A stretch of DNA of 26,655 nt from Anaerotignum sp. (GTDB lineage Bacteria; Bacillota; Clostridia; Lachnospirales; Anaerotignaceae). Shown piece after piece: positions 13,551 to 21,296 of the stretch. The stretch's first letter is position 1. The number at the start of each line of letters is the position of its first letter. Location: assembly GCA_020024255.1 (NCBI GenBank), contig JAHHTX010000019.1:1-26655 (forward strand), in the 5' to 3' direction. Under the pieces are notes generated by a model. That model searched no databases. It saw only the letters and a list, made by a program, of their open reading frames with translations, and was not told the origin of the DNA. A program made the translations under genes and the position numbers.

Positions 13551-16010
13551 TTATTTTGTCTTCTTGTCTACAATGGGTACAGGTTCCAAATGCCAGATTT
13601 CTTTCGCATACTGGCGGATTGTTCTGTCACTGGAAAACTTTCCACTTTTTGCTACATTACAAATCGCCATTTTTGTCCACCTTGTTTCGTCCCGATAAGC
13701 TTTGTCAATTTCGTTCTGTACTCTTGCATAATCGGCATAATCCTGCAATACAAAGTATTCATCAGCTCTGCCACCACAACCATTCAGCAAGGCATCATAT
13801 AGTTCACGGAACAAATTGGTATCCTTGTCAAACGTACCGTTAATGAGGCTGTTTAAGGCCATACGCACATCTTGATTCATGTTATAAACAGACCATGGGT
13901 CATAGTGATTGTGGTACTTTTCTTGTACCTCCGATGCAGACATACCAAAAATAAAGATATTTTCTGCACCCACTTCTTCAAAAATTTCTACATTTGCACC
14001 GTCCATTGTCCCAATGGTTACTGCACCGTTTAACATAAATTTCATATTTCCTGTACCGGACGCTTCCTTGCCGGCTGTAGAAATCTGCTCACTGACATCG
14101 GCAGCAGGAATCAGGCGTTCTGCAAGAGATACCCGATAATTTTCCATAAATACCACCTTGATTTTGCCTTCTATGGTCTTATCGTGATTAACAACATCTG
14201 CCACAGAATTGATCAGTTTAATAATCAGTTTTGCACGATGATAACCTGCTGCTGCCTTTGCCCCAAAAATAAAGGTTCTGGGCACCATATCCAGTCCCGG
14301 ATTCATCTTCAAACGGTTATACAGTCCAATAACGTGCAGAATATTCAGCATTTGGCGTTTATATTCATGAAGACGCTTTACTTGTATATCAAAAATAGAA
14401 TCAGGATTGATTTCAATCCCCTTCGTTTCTTTGATATAAGCCGCCAATGCTTTTTTATTCTCTTTTTTGATTTCCATAAAACGGCGGCGGAAATCTTCAT
14501 CTTCTTTATAAGGCATCAGTTGTTCCAGTTTGGACAAATCCGTAATCCAGTCTTTGCCGATTGTTTCATTGATGAGGCCGGCAAGACCTCTATTGGCATG
14601 GAGCAGCCATCTTCTCTGTGTAATCCCATTTGTTTTATTATTGAATTTTTCAGGATAGAGGGCATAGAAATCCCTTAATTCCTGATGTTTTAAAATTTCT
14701 GTATGCAATGCCGCCACCCCATTGACAGAATGACTGCCTACAATGGCAAGGTATGCCATACGAATCTGTCCATCAGCAATAATTGCCATATGACGGATTC
14801 TTTCCGGATCTTCCCCATATTTTGCCATCAGCTCCTGACAGAAACGACGGTTGATTTCTTCCACAATCTGATAAATACGAGGCAAAAGGCGACTGAATAA
14901 CTCCATGGGCCATCTTTCCAGTGCCTCTGCCATAATGGTGTGGTTCGTGTAGGCACACACTTTTTTTGTGATTTCCCAGGCATCGTCCCAAGGCACATCG
15001 TTTTCATCTACCAAAACACGCATAAGTTCCGCCACAGCAACGGTAGGGTGAGTATCATTAAGCTGAAATGCCACTTTATCGGGCAGTTCATGAAAATCCG
15101 TATGTTTCTGTTTAAATCTCGCAATAATATGCTGTACCGTTGCAGAAATAAAGAAATACTGCTGTCGCAGCCGAAGTTCTTTCCCCTGATAATGTTCATC
15201 TGCAGGATACAAAACGTCTGTCATGGTGCTTGCCAACAGTTCTTCTTCTGCCGCTTTCTGATAATTGCCTTCGTTAAAGGACTTCAAATCCAGCTTATTT
15301 TTCGCCTTTGCTTCCCAAAGACGTAGTGTATTTACGGTATCATTGCCATAGCCGATAACAGGATAGTCATAGGGAACAGCAATGACAGACTGATAGTCTT
15401 CCTGTACAAAACGGTATCCTCCTTCTTCTTTGGGGACAGCACGGACTTTCCCGCCAAATTTTACCTCCACAGCATACTCGTTTCGTCTGATGCCCCAAGG
15501 ATCACCGTTTTCCAACCAGTTATCCGGTGCTTCCACCTGATAGCCATCTTCAATTTTTTGTTCAAAAATACCATAATGGTATCGTATACCACAGCCATAG
15601 GCAGGCAGTTGCAGCGTAGACAAAGAATCCAAGAAACATGCCGCCAGTCGCCCCAAACCGCCGTTTCCAAGTCCGGGGTCAGGCTCTGCATCTTCCAGTA
15701 CATTGTAGTCAATGCCCAGCTCTTCAAAAGCCTCCTTTACCTCATCATACATTCCCAAATTGATGAGACTGTTGCCCCAAAAACGTCCCATTAAAAATTC
15801 CATGGACAAATAATATACAATTTTGACATCTTCTTTGTTATAGGTATCATGTGTTGCCAGCCATTTTTCCATAATGACATCACGCAAAGCAAAAACAGCC
15901 GCCTGATACACTTCTTGGGCAGAAGCATTCTCTAATGTCTTTCTGTAAAGTGTTTTCAGGTTTTCCCGAATCACTTTTTTCAATACTTCTTTGTCAACTA
16001 ATCGACTCAT
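13551..16010 (-). CDS. glgP: Glycogen/alpha-glucan phosphorylase
   Basis: This 819-residue glycosyltransferase family 35 enzyme releases glucose-1-phosphate from the non-reducing ends of glycogen or maltodextrin. The PLP-binding lysine is K657 in EASGTGNMKFMLNGA. Other family signatures are YLSMEFLMGR (67-76), DPGLGNGGLGRLAACFLDS (111-129) and RLHEYKRQMLNILH (546-559). Length and termini match the bacterial enzyme with no gap. GGAG lies about 8 nt before the ATG. A promoter at 16067-16096 can serve it, so it need not depend on the upstream transporter genes. No other glycogen genes are in the window. Confidence 0.96.
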   Translation of the reverse strand: MSRLVDKEVLKKVIRENLKTLYRKTLENASAQEVYQAAVFALRDVIMEKWLATHDTYNKEDVKIVYYLSMEFLMGRFWGNSLINLGMYDEVKEAFEELGIDYNVLEDAEPDPGLGNGGLGRLAACFLDSLSTLQLPAYGCGIRYHYGIFEQKIEDGYQVEAPDNWLENGDPWGIRRNEYAVEVKFGGKVRAVPKEEGGYRFVQEDYQSVIAVPYDYPVIGYGNDTVNTLRLWEAKAKNKLDLKSFNEGNYQKAAEEELLASTMTDVLYPADEHYQGKELRLRQQYFFISATVQHIIARFKQKHTDFHELPDKVAFQLNDTHPTVAVAELMRVLVDENDVPWDDAWEITKKVCAYTNHTIMAEALERWPMELFSRLLPRIYQIVEEINRRFCQELMAKYGEDPERIRHMAIIADGQIRMAYLAIVGSHSVNGVAALHTEILKHQELRDFYALYPEKFNNKTNGITQRRWLLHANRGLAGLINETIGKDWITDLSKLEQLMPYKEDEDFRRRFMEIKKENKKALAAYIKETKGIEINPDSIFDIQVKRLHEYKRQMLNILHVIGLYNRLKMNPGLDMVPRTFIFGAKAAAGYHRAKLIIKLINSVADVVNHDKTIEGKIKVVFMENYRVSLAERLIPAADVSEQISTAGKEASGTGNMKFMLNGAVTIGTMDGANVEIFEEVGAENIFIFGMSASEVQEKYHNHYDPWSVYNMNQDVRMALNSLINGTFDKDTNLFRELYDALLNGCGGRADEYFVLQDYADYARVQNEIDKAYRDETRWTKMAICNVAKSGKFSSDRTIRQYAKEIWHLEPVPIVDKKTK

Positions 16011-16066
16011 ATCAAAACTCCAATCTTCTCTTTTTCTGCACTATAGCTTGTGCATTTGTGATTTTC

Positions 16067-16096
16067 ACTATACCAAAAGTAACCATCTTTTGTAAA
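16067..16096 (-). promoter_or_regulatory. Probable glgP promoter
   Basis: On the minus strand TTTACA (16096-16091) and TATAGT (16072-16067) are 18 nt apart, with TGG before the -10 as an extended element. TATAGTG occurs again at 16039-16045 as a direct repeat. Confidence 0.5.
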
Positions 16097-16111
16097 GCCT
16101 ATCCACTATAT

Positions 16112-16582
16112 TTATGCCATAAATCGGAAAAATGTGCCAAGAAGGAATCCAACCAGTCCCCCAAGAGCAGAAAAAAAAGCCTCTCGTTTTTCTCCTTGCT
16201 CCGGCAAAATTACACCACTTGCCAGATAAAGACCATATCCCCCAAGCCATGCCGTAAAAAGTATCTGCCAAAAAGAAAGGCTTTCTCCCCTTTGCAGATA
16301 GAGAAAGAATAATGCTGCTGCCGTAAATCCCATTCCTTCCCACAAATGCCGAAATGGAAAGCGTTCTGACAAAATGCCGCAGAATATGCCAATACCTATT
16401 GCCCCAATCGCAAACAAATAACCATCTCCACAAAAAGCTGTTGGCAGAAAAGCAAAACAAAAAAAAGCCACTGCCCAACCGGCAAGAAAGCCGAAGGACA
16501 GTGGATATGTACTGTTCCGCTTTTTTGCCATTCCAACCAAAACCCAGTAAAGCAGGCAAAAAATCAAAAGTATTTTCCACAT
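16112..16582 (-). CDS. Small polytopic membrane protein of unknown function
   Basis: I do not recognise this family. The 156-residue sequence has about five hydrophobic segments: near 4-20, 27-48, 52-70, 84-101 and 107-122, plus a terminal GGLVGFLLGTFFRFM. Many are glycine-rich, as in compact transmembrane bundles. An overlapping 174-codon frame also exists, but its product is rich in Cys, Trp and Arg and reads like a shadow. The ATG at 16582 follows GGAG by 11 nt, and an in-frame stop lies directly upstream. It follows the chromate-transporter pair after 63 nt with no clear terminator, so co-transcription with those genes is plausible. Confidence 0.65.
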   Translation of the reverse strand: MWKILLIFCLLYWVLVGMAKKRNSTYPLSFGFLAGWAVAFFCFAFLPTAFCGDGYLFAIGAIGIGIFCGILSERFPFRHLWEGMGFTAAALFFLYLQRGESLSFWQILFTAWLGGYGLYLASGVILPEQGEKREAFFSALGGLVGFLLGTFFRFMA

Positions 16583-16645
16583 ATTTCATCACACTCCAAT
16601 GGCTCTATAGTTTCAGCTTATGGAGGGGACAAAAAAATAAGAACC

Positions 16646-17221
16646 TTACATTGCGAAGACAATGCCAATAACTGCACTGCCCAAAACAAATAAAACGGGA
16701 TGAATTTTCTTTTTTTGCATAATCAAAAGCAGAATCAAAAACAAGATACATTCTTTTAGATGGAACAGATGAAGAAATGCTTCTACACCCTGATATTGTA
16801 CAGCCGTTTCCGGAGAAAACAATGCCATGGAAATAACCGTAAAACCGGCTGCTGCCACCAACCCTACAACGGCAGGACGCAATCCGTAAAAGGCATTGTT
16901 TACGATGCTGCTTTTGCGAAAACGTTCCAAAATCTTTGAAACCAGAATAATAATGATGATGGAAGGCGTTACCAGAGCAATGGTAGCCACAATACTTCCC
17001 AAAACACCATTGCACTGAAAACCTGCATAAGTTGCCATATTAATGCCAAGAGGGCCCGGAGTAGATTCGGAAATAGCAACCATATCAGGGATTTGCTCCA
17101 CACTCATCCACGGATAACGATTTGCCAAATCATACAAAAATGGTAGGGTTGCCAAGCCTCCGCCTACAGCAAAAAGTCCTATTTTAAAAAATTCATAAAA
17201 TAAGAGTAGTAGTTTTGTCAT
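16646..17221 (-). CDS. Chromate transporter (CHR) family, second half-size subunit
   Basis: This 191-residue membrane protein is one of a pair of short CHR proteins. It carries the family's N-terminal motif FFKIGLFAVGGGLATLPFL (about 11-29) and the ESTPGPLGINMATYAGFQ segment (52-69), followed by about five hydrophobic helices. In other bacteria paired short CHR proteins export chromate. Their natural substrate in anaerobes without chromate exposure is not known. The start overlaps the stop of the partner gene by 4 nt (ATGA), implying coupled synthesis and probably a heterodimer. Confidence 0.9.
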   Translation of the reverse strand: MTKLLLLFYEFFKIGLFAVGGGLATLPFLYDLANRYPWMSVEQIPDMVAISESTPGPLGINMATYAGFQCNGVLGSIVATIALVTPSIIIIILVSKILERFRKSSIVNNAFYGLRPAVVGLVAAAGFTVISMALFSPETAVQYQGVEAFLHLFHLKECILFLILLLIMQKKKIHPVLFVLGSAVIGIVFAM

Positions 17222-17775
17222 GAAGATGCGCCCCCCTCACCTTTATAGAACACTGCACGCACAACAATGCCAAGTATTCCTGCAATTAGTATTACCCATA
17301 TAGAAGAAATAGATGTAAATGATGCAACACAGAAAGAAACTACGGCAATCAAAATACAGAGTTTATCTACTATTGATTTTTTCCAAAGTCCCAAAACTGC
17401 CTGAAGAATAAGAACACCCACTGCTACACGAATACCACCAAAAGCGTGCTGAACCACAGCAAGGTCTGCAAAATTTGTCAAAACTGCCGCAATAATCATC
17501 ACAATGACAACAGACGGAAATACACTGCCTGCTGTGGCACAGATTGCTCCTGCCAGTCCTTTTCTTTTATAGCCCACAAAGGTTGCCGTATTGACAAAAA
17601 TAATACCCGGCGTACACTGCCCAATGGCAAAATAATCCAGAACTTCCTCTTCTGTCGCCCAACCATATTTGTCCACAACTTCTTTTTGGAGCATGGGCAG
17701 CATAGCATAACCTCCGCCAAAAGTAAATCCGCCAATTCTTGCAAATGCAGAAAAAAGCTGCCATAATTCTTTCAT
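17218..17775 (-). CDS. Chromate transporter (CHR) family, first half-size subunit
   Basis: This is the 185-residue partner of the CHR protein that follows it. The N-terminal FARIGGFTFGGGYAMLPML (about 11-29) and IGQCTPGIIFVNTATFVGY (51-69) are homologous to the same motifs in the neighbour, so the pair arose by duplication. GAGGGGG precedes the ATG. The gene starts 14 nt after the prfA stop, so it probably sits in the transcription unit of the translation-termination genes unless a weak internal promoter exists. Confidence 0.9.
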   Translation of the reverse strand: MKELWQLFSAFARIGGFTFGGGYAMLPMLQKEVVDKYGWATEEEVLDYFAIGQCTPGIIFVNTATFVGYKRKGLAGAICATAGSVFPSVVIVMIIAAVLTNFADLAVVQHAFGGIRVAVGVLILQAVLGLWKKSIVDKLCILIAVVSFCVASFTSISSIWVILIAGILGIVVRAVFYKGEGGASS

Positions 17776-17789
17776 CGCAAATCCCCCTC

Positions 17790-18863
17790 TTAGCTCTGTT
17801 CCCCTGCCTGCATTTTTTTCATACGGTCTGTGGTAATCAGTGCATCCATCACTTCATCTAAATCTCCGTCCATTATAGCATCAATTTTATGGAGTGTTAA
17901 TCCGATTCTGTGGTCAGTCACACGTCCCTGCGGGAAATTGTAGGTACGGATACGTTCACTTCGGTCACCTGTGCCCACCTGAGAACGCCTATCGGCAGAA
18001 ATTGCAGCATCGTGAGCCTGCCGTTCCCGTTCATAAACACGGGCATACAATACCTTTAACGCCTGTTCCTTATTCTTAATTTGGGATTTCTCATTCTGAC
18101 AGGATACCACAATACCTGTGGGAATATGTGTCATACGAACAGCGGAATCTGTTGTATTTACACACTGCCCCCCATTACCTGATGCACGAAATACATCCAC
18201 ACGAACATCATTCATATCAATATGCACATCGACTTCCTCTGCTTCCGGCAAAACTGCCACCGTTACTGTAGAGGTGTGAATACGCCCACCACTTTCTGTT
18301 GTCGGAATACGCTGTACACGATGGACACCACTTTCATACTTTAAACGGGAGTATGCACCCTGTCCCTTTATCATAAAGGAAATTTCTTTATACCCACCCA
18401 AATCACTTTCGCTGACATTCATCAATTCCAAACGCCATTTCTGTCGTTCTGCATAACGGGCATACATTCGGTATAAATCCCCGGCGAAAAGTGCCGCTTC
18501 ATCTCCACCTGCACCGCCACGAATTTCCACAATAACATTCTTGTCATCATTAGGGTCCTTTGGAATGAGAAGCAGTGTGATTTCCTGCTGCAATTCCCCT
18601 AAGCGTACTTTATTTTCTGCCAATTCTTCTTTTACCAATTCCCGAAAATCTGCATCCAATTTATCGTCTAAAAGCATGATTTCTTCTTCAATGGACGCCT
18701 TTGTTTTTTTATAATCACGATATGCTTCCATAATGGGCGTCATATCACTATATTCCTTCATCAGCTTTCGCCACACATCTTGATTTGCAATGATTTCAGG
18801 GTCATTGACCTGATCTGCTACATCCATATATTTGTTTTCCAATTCTGCCAACCGGTCAAACAT
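17790..18863 (-). CDS. prfA: Peptide chain release factor 1
   Basis: This 357-residue class I release factor reads UAA and UAG in the ribosomal A site and triggers peptide release. The GGQ motif is at 231-233 (SGNGGQCVNTT), and its glutamine is the target of the PrmC methylase encoded just upstream. The stop-codon recognition tripeptide is P187-T-T189, the PxT form expected of RF1 and not the SPF of RF2. GAGGGA precedes the ATG, which lies 2 nt after the prmC stop. Confidence 0.97.
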   Translation of the reverse strand: MFDRLAELENKYMDVADQVNDPEIIANQDVWRKLMKEYSDMTPIMEAYRDYKKTKASIEEEIMLLDDKLDADFRELVKEELAENKVRLGELQQEITLLLIPKDPNDDKNVIVEIRGGAGGDEAALFAGDLYRMYARYAERQKWRLELMNVSESDLGGYKEISFMIKGQGAYSRLKYESGVHRVQRIPTTESGGRIHTSTVTVAVLPEAEEVDVHIDMNDVRVDVFRASGNGGQCVNTTDSAVRMTHIPTGIVVSCQNEKSQIKNKEQALKVLYARVYERERQAHDAAISADRRSQVGTGDRSERIRTYNFPQGRVTDHRIGLTLHKIDAIMDGDLDEVMDALITTDRMKKMQAGEQS

Positions 18864-18865
18864 AC

Positions 18866-19714
18866 TTATCCCTCTTTTCTTTTTCCAAACACCACACGGT
18901 CAAGCCCAGCCAAATCCTGACGGCACTCCACCGCACAAAAACCATATTTTTCCATTAACACAAACAAGGCGGCTTTCTGGTCATATCCAATTTCAAAAAA
19001 TATCCAGCCGTCTGTTTTCAAATAAACACTACTCTGTGCCAAAATGGCACGATAGAAGTCTAAGCCGTCTGTGCCACCGTCCAAAGCATTATGTGGCTCA
19101 TAATCCCGTACCTCTGTCATCAATGTTTCCACATCTCTCTTCGGAATATAAGGCGGATTAGATACAATAAAGTCAAATTTTTCCTCTTTCAAAGCGGAAA
19201 ACAAATTGCTTTCCAAAAAGCGTACATGGGTTTTATTTTCCGTTTGATTCTTCTCAGCAAAAGACAATGCTTTTTTACTGATATCCACTGCTGTCATGGA
19301 AATATTACCATATTTCTCCAATGAAATAGGAATACAGCCGCTTCCCGTTCCGATATCCAGACCGCAGGAAAATCCTTCTGTCTCCTTTTTTTCCAATATC
19401 GTTTCCACCAATACTTCTGTATCACTGCGAGGAATGAGAACCCCTTCTCCAACAGAAAAGGAAAGCCCCATAAATCCACATTCACCCTGTATATACTGTA
19501 AAGGTCTTCCCTGTTTTCTTTCACGCAGAAAAGCGGCATATTTCTGCGCCGCTTCCTTCGTCATTTCTTCTGTATTATGCAGCATAAAGAAAGCTCTGTC
19601 GCACTGCATGGTATGCAACAAAAGCTGTAGTGCATCCCAACTGCCGTTTTCCTTTTCAGCAAGATATTTTTTTCCGTCCTGTAAAGCTTCTGCCCATGTC
19701 TTATTCCGGCTCAT
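18866..19714 (-). CDS. prmC: Release factor glutamine methyltransferase
   Basis: This 282-residue S-adenosylmethionine-dependent enzyme methylates the glutamine of the GGQ motif in release factors. An N-terminal helical domain (about 1-80) binds the release factor. The Rossmann domain follows, with SAM motif LDIGTGSGCIPIS (119-131) and the catalytic NPPY at 186-189. The start overlaps the DUF1385 gene by 14 nt, with GGAG 9 nt upstream inside that gene. The order prmC-prfA matches substrate with modifier and is common in Firmicutes. Confidence 0.96.
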   Translation of the reverse strand: MSRNKTWAEALQDGKKYLAEKENGSWDALQLLLHTMQCDRAFFMLHNTEEMTKEAAQKYAAFLRERKQGRPLQYIQGECGFMGLSFSVGEGVLIPRSDTEVLVETILEKKETEGFSCGLDIGTGSGCIPISLEKYGNISMTAVDISKKALSFAEKNQTENKTHVRFLESNLFSALKEEKFDFIVSNPPYIPKRDVETLMTEVRDYEPHNALDGGTDGLDFYRAILAQSSVYLKTDGWIFFEIGYDQKAALFVLMEKYGFCAVECRQDLAGLDRVVFGKRKEG

Positions 19715-20612
19715 CTTCCAGAACTCCCTTCATTGCCGCAATAGCTGTTTCAATCTGTGCCCCATCTGGTTCTGCCGTTGTAATCTTTTGCAGACACAAA
19801 CCAGGATAACTGATGGCTGCCACCAATTTGCTTTCGGAATTGCCTGCCCAGCGAATAACTTCATAAGAAATTCCGGCAATCACAGGCACAAGCAAAATTC
19901 TTGTTATCAGACGCAGCACCAAATCATCAGTACGGATGAAAAAGAATACTACCATACTGATAATCATCACAAAGAGCAGAAAACTCGTTCCACACCGCTT
20001 ATGGAGTCTTGTACAAGGCAGTACATTCTCAACTGTCAATTCCTTGCCACTTTCAAAGCAGTTAATGGTTTTATGTTCCGCTCCATGGTATTGGAACACA
20101 CGATGAATTTCTTTTGTGCGGGAAATGGCAAATAAGTATACAAGAAATATGGCAATCCGAATCAACCCTTCAATCACACCCAATGCCCATGTAGGCACAA
20201 GGTTTTTGAAAAAGTTTCCCAGCCATACAGGAAGCAGGAAAAACAACAGCATACCCAAAATCAAAGAAACCGTAACACTAAAATAAATGAGCAAATTATT
20301 GAGCTTATCACCCAATTTATCCTGCAAAAACTTTTCAAACCTGCTCTGATTTTCTTCTTCTGCCCAGTCGTCCCCTGCAATTTCCGCAGAACGCATAAGG
20401 ATTTTTGTTCCTGTTACCAAAGAATCCAAAAATGCGGCAATGCCACGGAATATCGGAAGACGGAACACTCCTTTTCTTCCCAGACCGCCACACGCATTTT
20501 TTTCTACAGTAATACCGCCTTGTGGATTTCGCACTGCCATGGCATATATTTTCTTCCCACGCATCATGACACCTTCGATAACTGCCTGACCGCCGATATT
20601 TGTTCGTTTCAT
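19701..20612 (-). CDS. DUF1385 membrane protein (YqhQ-like)
   Basis: This 303-residue protein starts with a conserved soluble segment (NIGGQAVIEGVMMRG, 5-19) and contains about four transmembrane helices in its central and C-terminal parts. The family marker HGAEHKTINCFESG lies between helices two and three, and its histidines suggest metal binding. YqhQ-type proteins are widespread in Firmicutes and of unknown function. They often neighbour rpmE, prmC and prfA as here. AAAGGAGG precedes the ATG. A terminator separates it from rpmE, so a promoter in 20613-20690 or read-through is needed. Confidence 0.9.
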   Translation of the reverse strand: MKRTNIGGQAVIEGVMMRGKKIYAMAVRNPQGGITVEKNACGGLGRKGVFRLPIFRGIAAFLDSLVTGTKILMRSAEIAGDDWAEEENQSRFEKFLQDKLGDKLNNLLIYFSVTVSLILGMLLFFLLPVWLGNFFKNLVPTWALGVIEGLIRIAIFLVYLFAISRTKEIHRVFQYHGAEHKTINCFESGKELTVENVLPCTRLHKRCGTSFLLFVMIISMVVFFFIRTDDLVLRLITRILLVPVIAGISYEVIRWAGNSESKLVAAISYPGLCLQKITTAEPDGAQIETAIAAMKGVLEDEPE

Positions 20613-20690
20613 GGCTTTCCTCCTTTGTCAGTAAATTTTTTCCCTTCCTTTCGCAAAAGGACACCCCCACACTTTCTTTATCCTATTGCG

Positions 20691-20723
20691 AAAAAAAGGG
20701 TGGACAGTATTGCCCAACCCTTT
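20691..20723 (-). terminator. Intrinsic terminator after rpmE
   Basis: On the minus strand AAAGGGTTGG pairs with CCACCCTTT (one bulged T), followed by TTTTTTT. It begins about 14 nt past the rpmE stop and may lower, not abolish, transcription into the DUF1385-prmC-prfA genes. Confidence 0.75.
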
Positions 20724-20736
20724 TGCACGTCTAACA

Positions 20737-20940
20737 TTATTTTCTGCCGTATTTCTTGTTGAATTTTTCCACTCTGCCGCCGGCTTCCAACAGAAGCTTC
20801 TGGCTGCCTGTGTAAAAAGGATGGCACTTAGAACATACTTCGACTCTGATTTCATCCTTTGTAGAACCTGTTACAAATTCGTTGCCGCAGTTACATCTTA
20901 CTTTTACCTGCTTGTAATCGGGATGGATTCCTTCTCTCAT
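20737..20940 (-). CDS. rpmE: 50S ribosomal protein L31 (zinc-binding form)
   Basis: This is a 67-residue component of the large ribosomal subunit. The zinc ligands CNC and CSKC mark the C+ paralogue, which can be exchanged for a zinc-free form under zinc limitation in other bacteria. The sequence begins MREGIHPDYK and ends GRVEKFNKKYGRK, both typical. The ATG at 20940 is preferred to the GTG at 20949, because GAGGTG at 20952-20947 is the ribosome binding site and overlaps that GTG. It has its own extended -10 promoter with an embedded palindrome. Confidence 0.97.
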   Translation of the reverse strand: MREGIHPDYKQVKVRCNCGNEFVTGSTKDEIRVEVCSKCHPFYTGSQKLLLEAGGRVEKFNKKYGRK

Positions 20941-21003
20941 TTTTTTCACCTCATTTTCTGTTCGTTGATCAATAATCCTAAATTATTTAAAGACAACGGA
21001 GAT

Positions 21004-21032
21004 ATTATAGCACAAGCCATTGTGCTTTGCAA
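21004..21032 (-). promoter_or_regulatory. rpmE promoter with a perfect palindrome in the spacer
   Basis: On the minus strand -35 TTGCAA (21032-21027) and -10 TATAAT (21009-21004) are 17 nt apart with TGC as an extended -10. AGCACAA-GCCA-TTGTGCT (21009-21026) is a perfect 7+7 inverted repeat filling the spacer, the classic place for a repressor site. Confidence 0.75.
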
Positions 21033-21166
21033 CAGCATTTCCCAAAAAAATCTATGTTTTTCTCTCGTTTAATGGTATAATCCAAAATTTTAATGATAAC
21101 ACCCAAATGATTTTCTGCAATATCTTTCATTTTCTTTGCAAAAGGGCAGAAATTTTCTATTGGCAT
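21005..21166 (-). CDS. Possible 53-codon small ORF between rho and rpmE
   Basis: The frame starts at the ATG at 21166 after the purine-rich GAAGGCGGGA. Its N-terminal part reads like a plausible protein (MPIENFCPFAKKMKDIAENH). The 3' end runs through the rpmE promoter (...KCCCKAQWLVL), where sequence is constrained for another reason. A promoter-like TTGTCA with TGATAT 17 nt downstream lies upstream on the same strand. I know no homologue. It may be chance, and the region also contains TGGTATAAT (21073-21081) on the plus strand. Confidence 0.25.
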   Translation of the reverse strand: MPIENFCPFAKKMKDIAENHLGVIIKILDYTIKREKNIDFFGKCCCKAQWLVL

Positions 21167-21253
21167 TCCCGCCTTCTTCCACAATTTATTGTTTATATCA
21201 GCAAAAAAGCAAAAAAATGACAAAACTCGAGGGGTACAGTATCTTTCATGAAA

Positions 21254-21282
21254 AAATCTCCAAGTAAATAACTTGGAGATTT
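21254..21282 (-). terminator. Intrinsic terminator of rho
   Basis: AAATCTCCAAGT and ACTTGGAGATTT form a perfect 12-bp stem around a 5-nt loop. On the minus strand a further T run follows (TTT after the stem). It lies 14 nt past the rho stop. Confidence 0.85.
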
Positions 21283-21296
21283 CAAAAAACACTATA

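Noticed and set aside
16068..16592. Alternative 174-codon frame over the small membrane protein gene
   Set aside because: Its composition (many Trp, Cys, Arg, Ser and broken hydrophobic runs) is less protein-like than the 156-codon frame, which has regular transmembrane segments.
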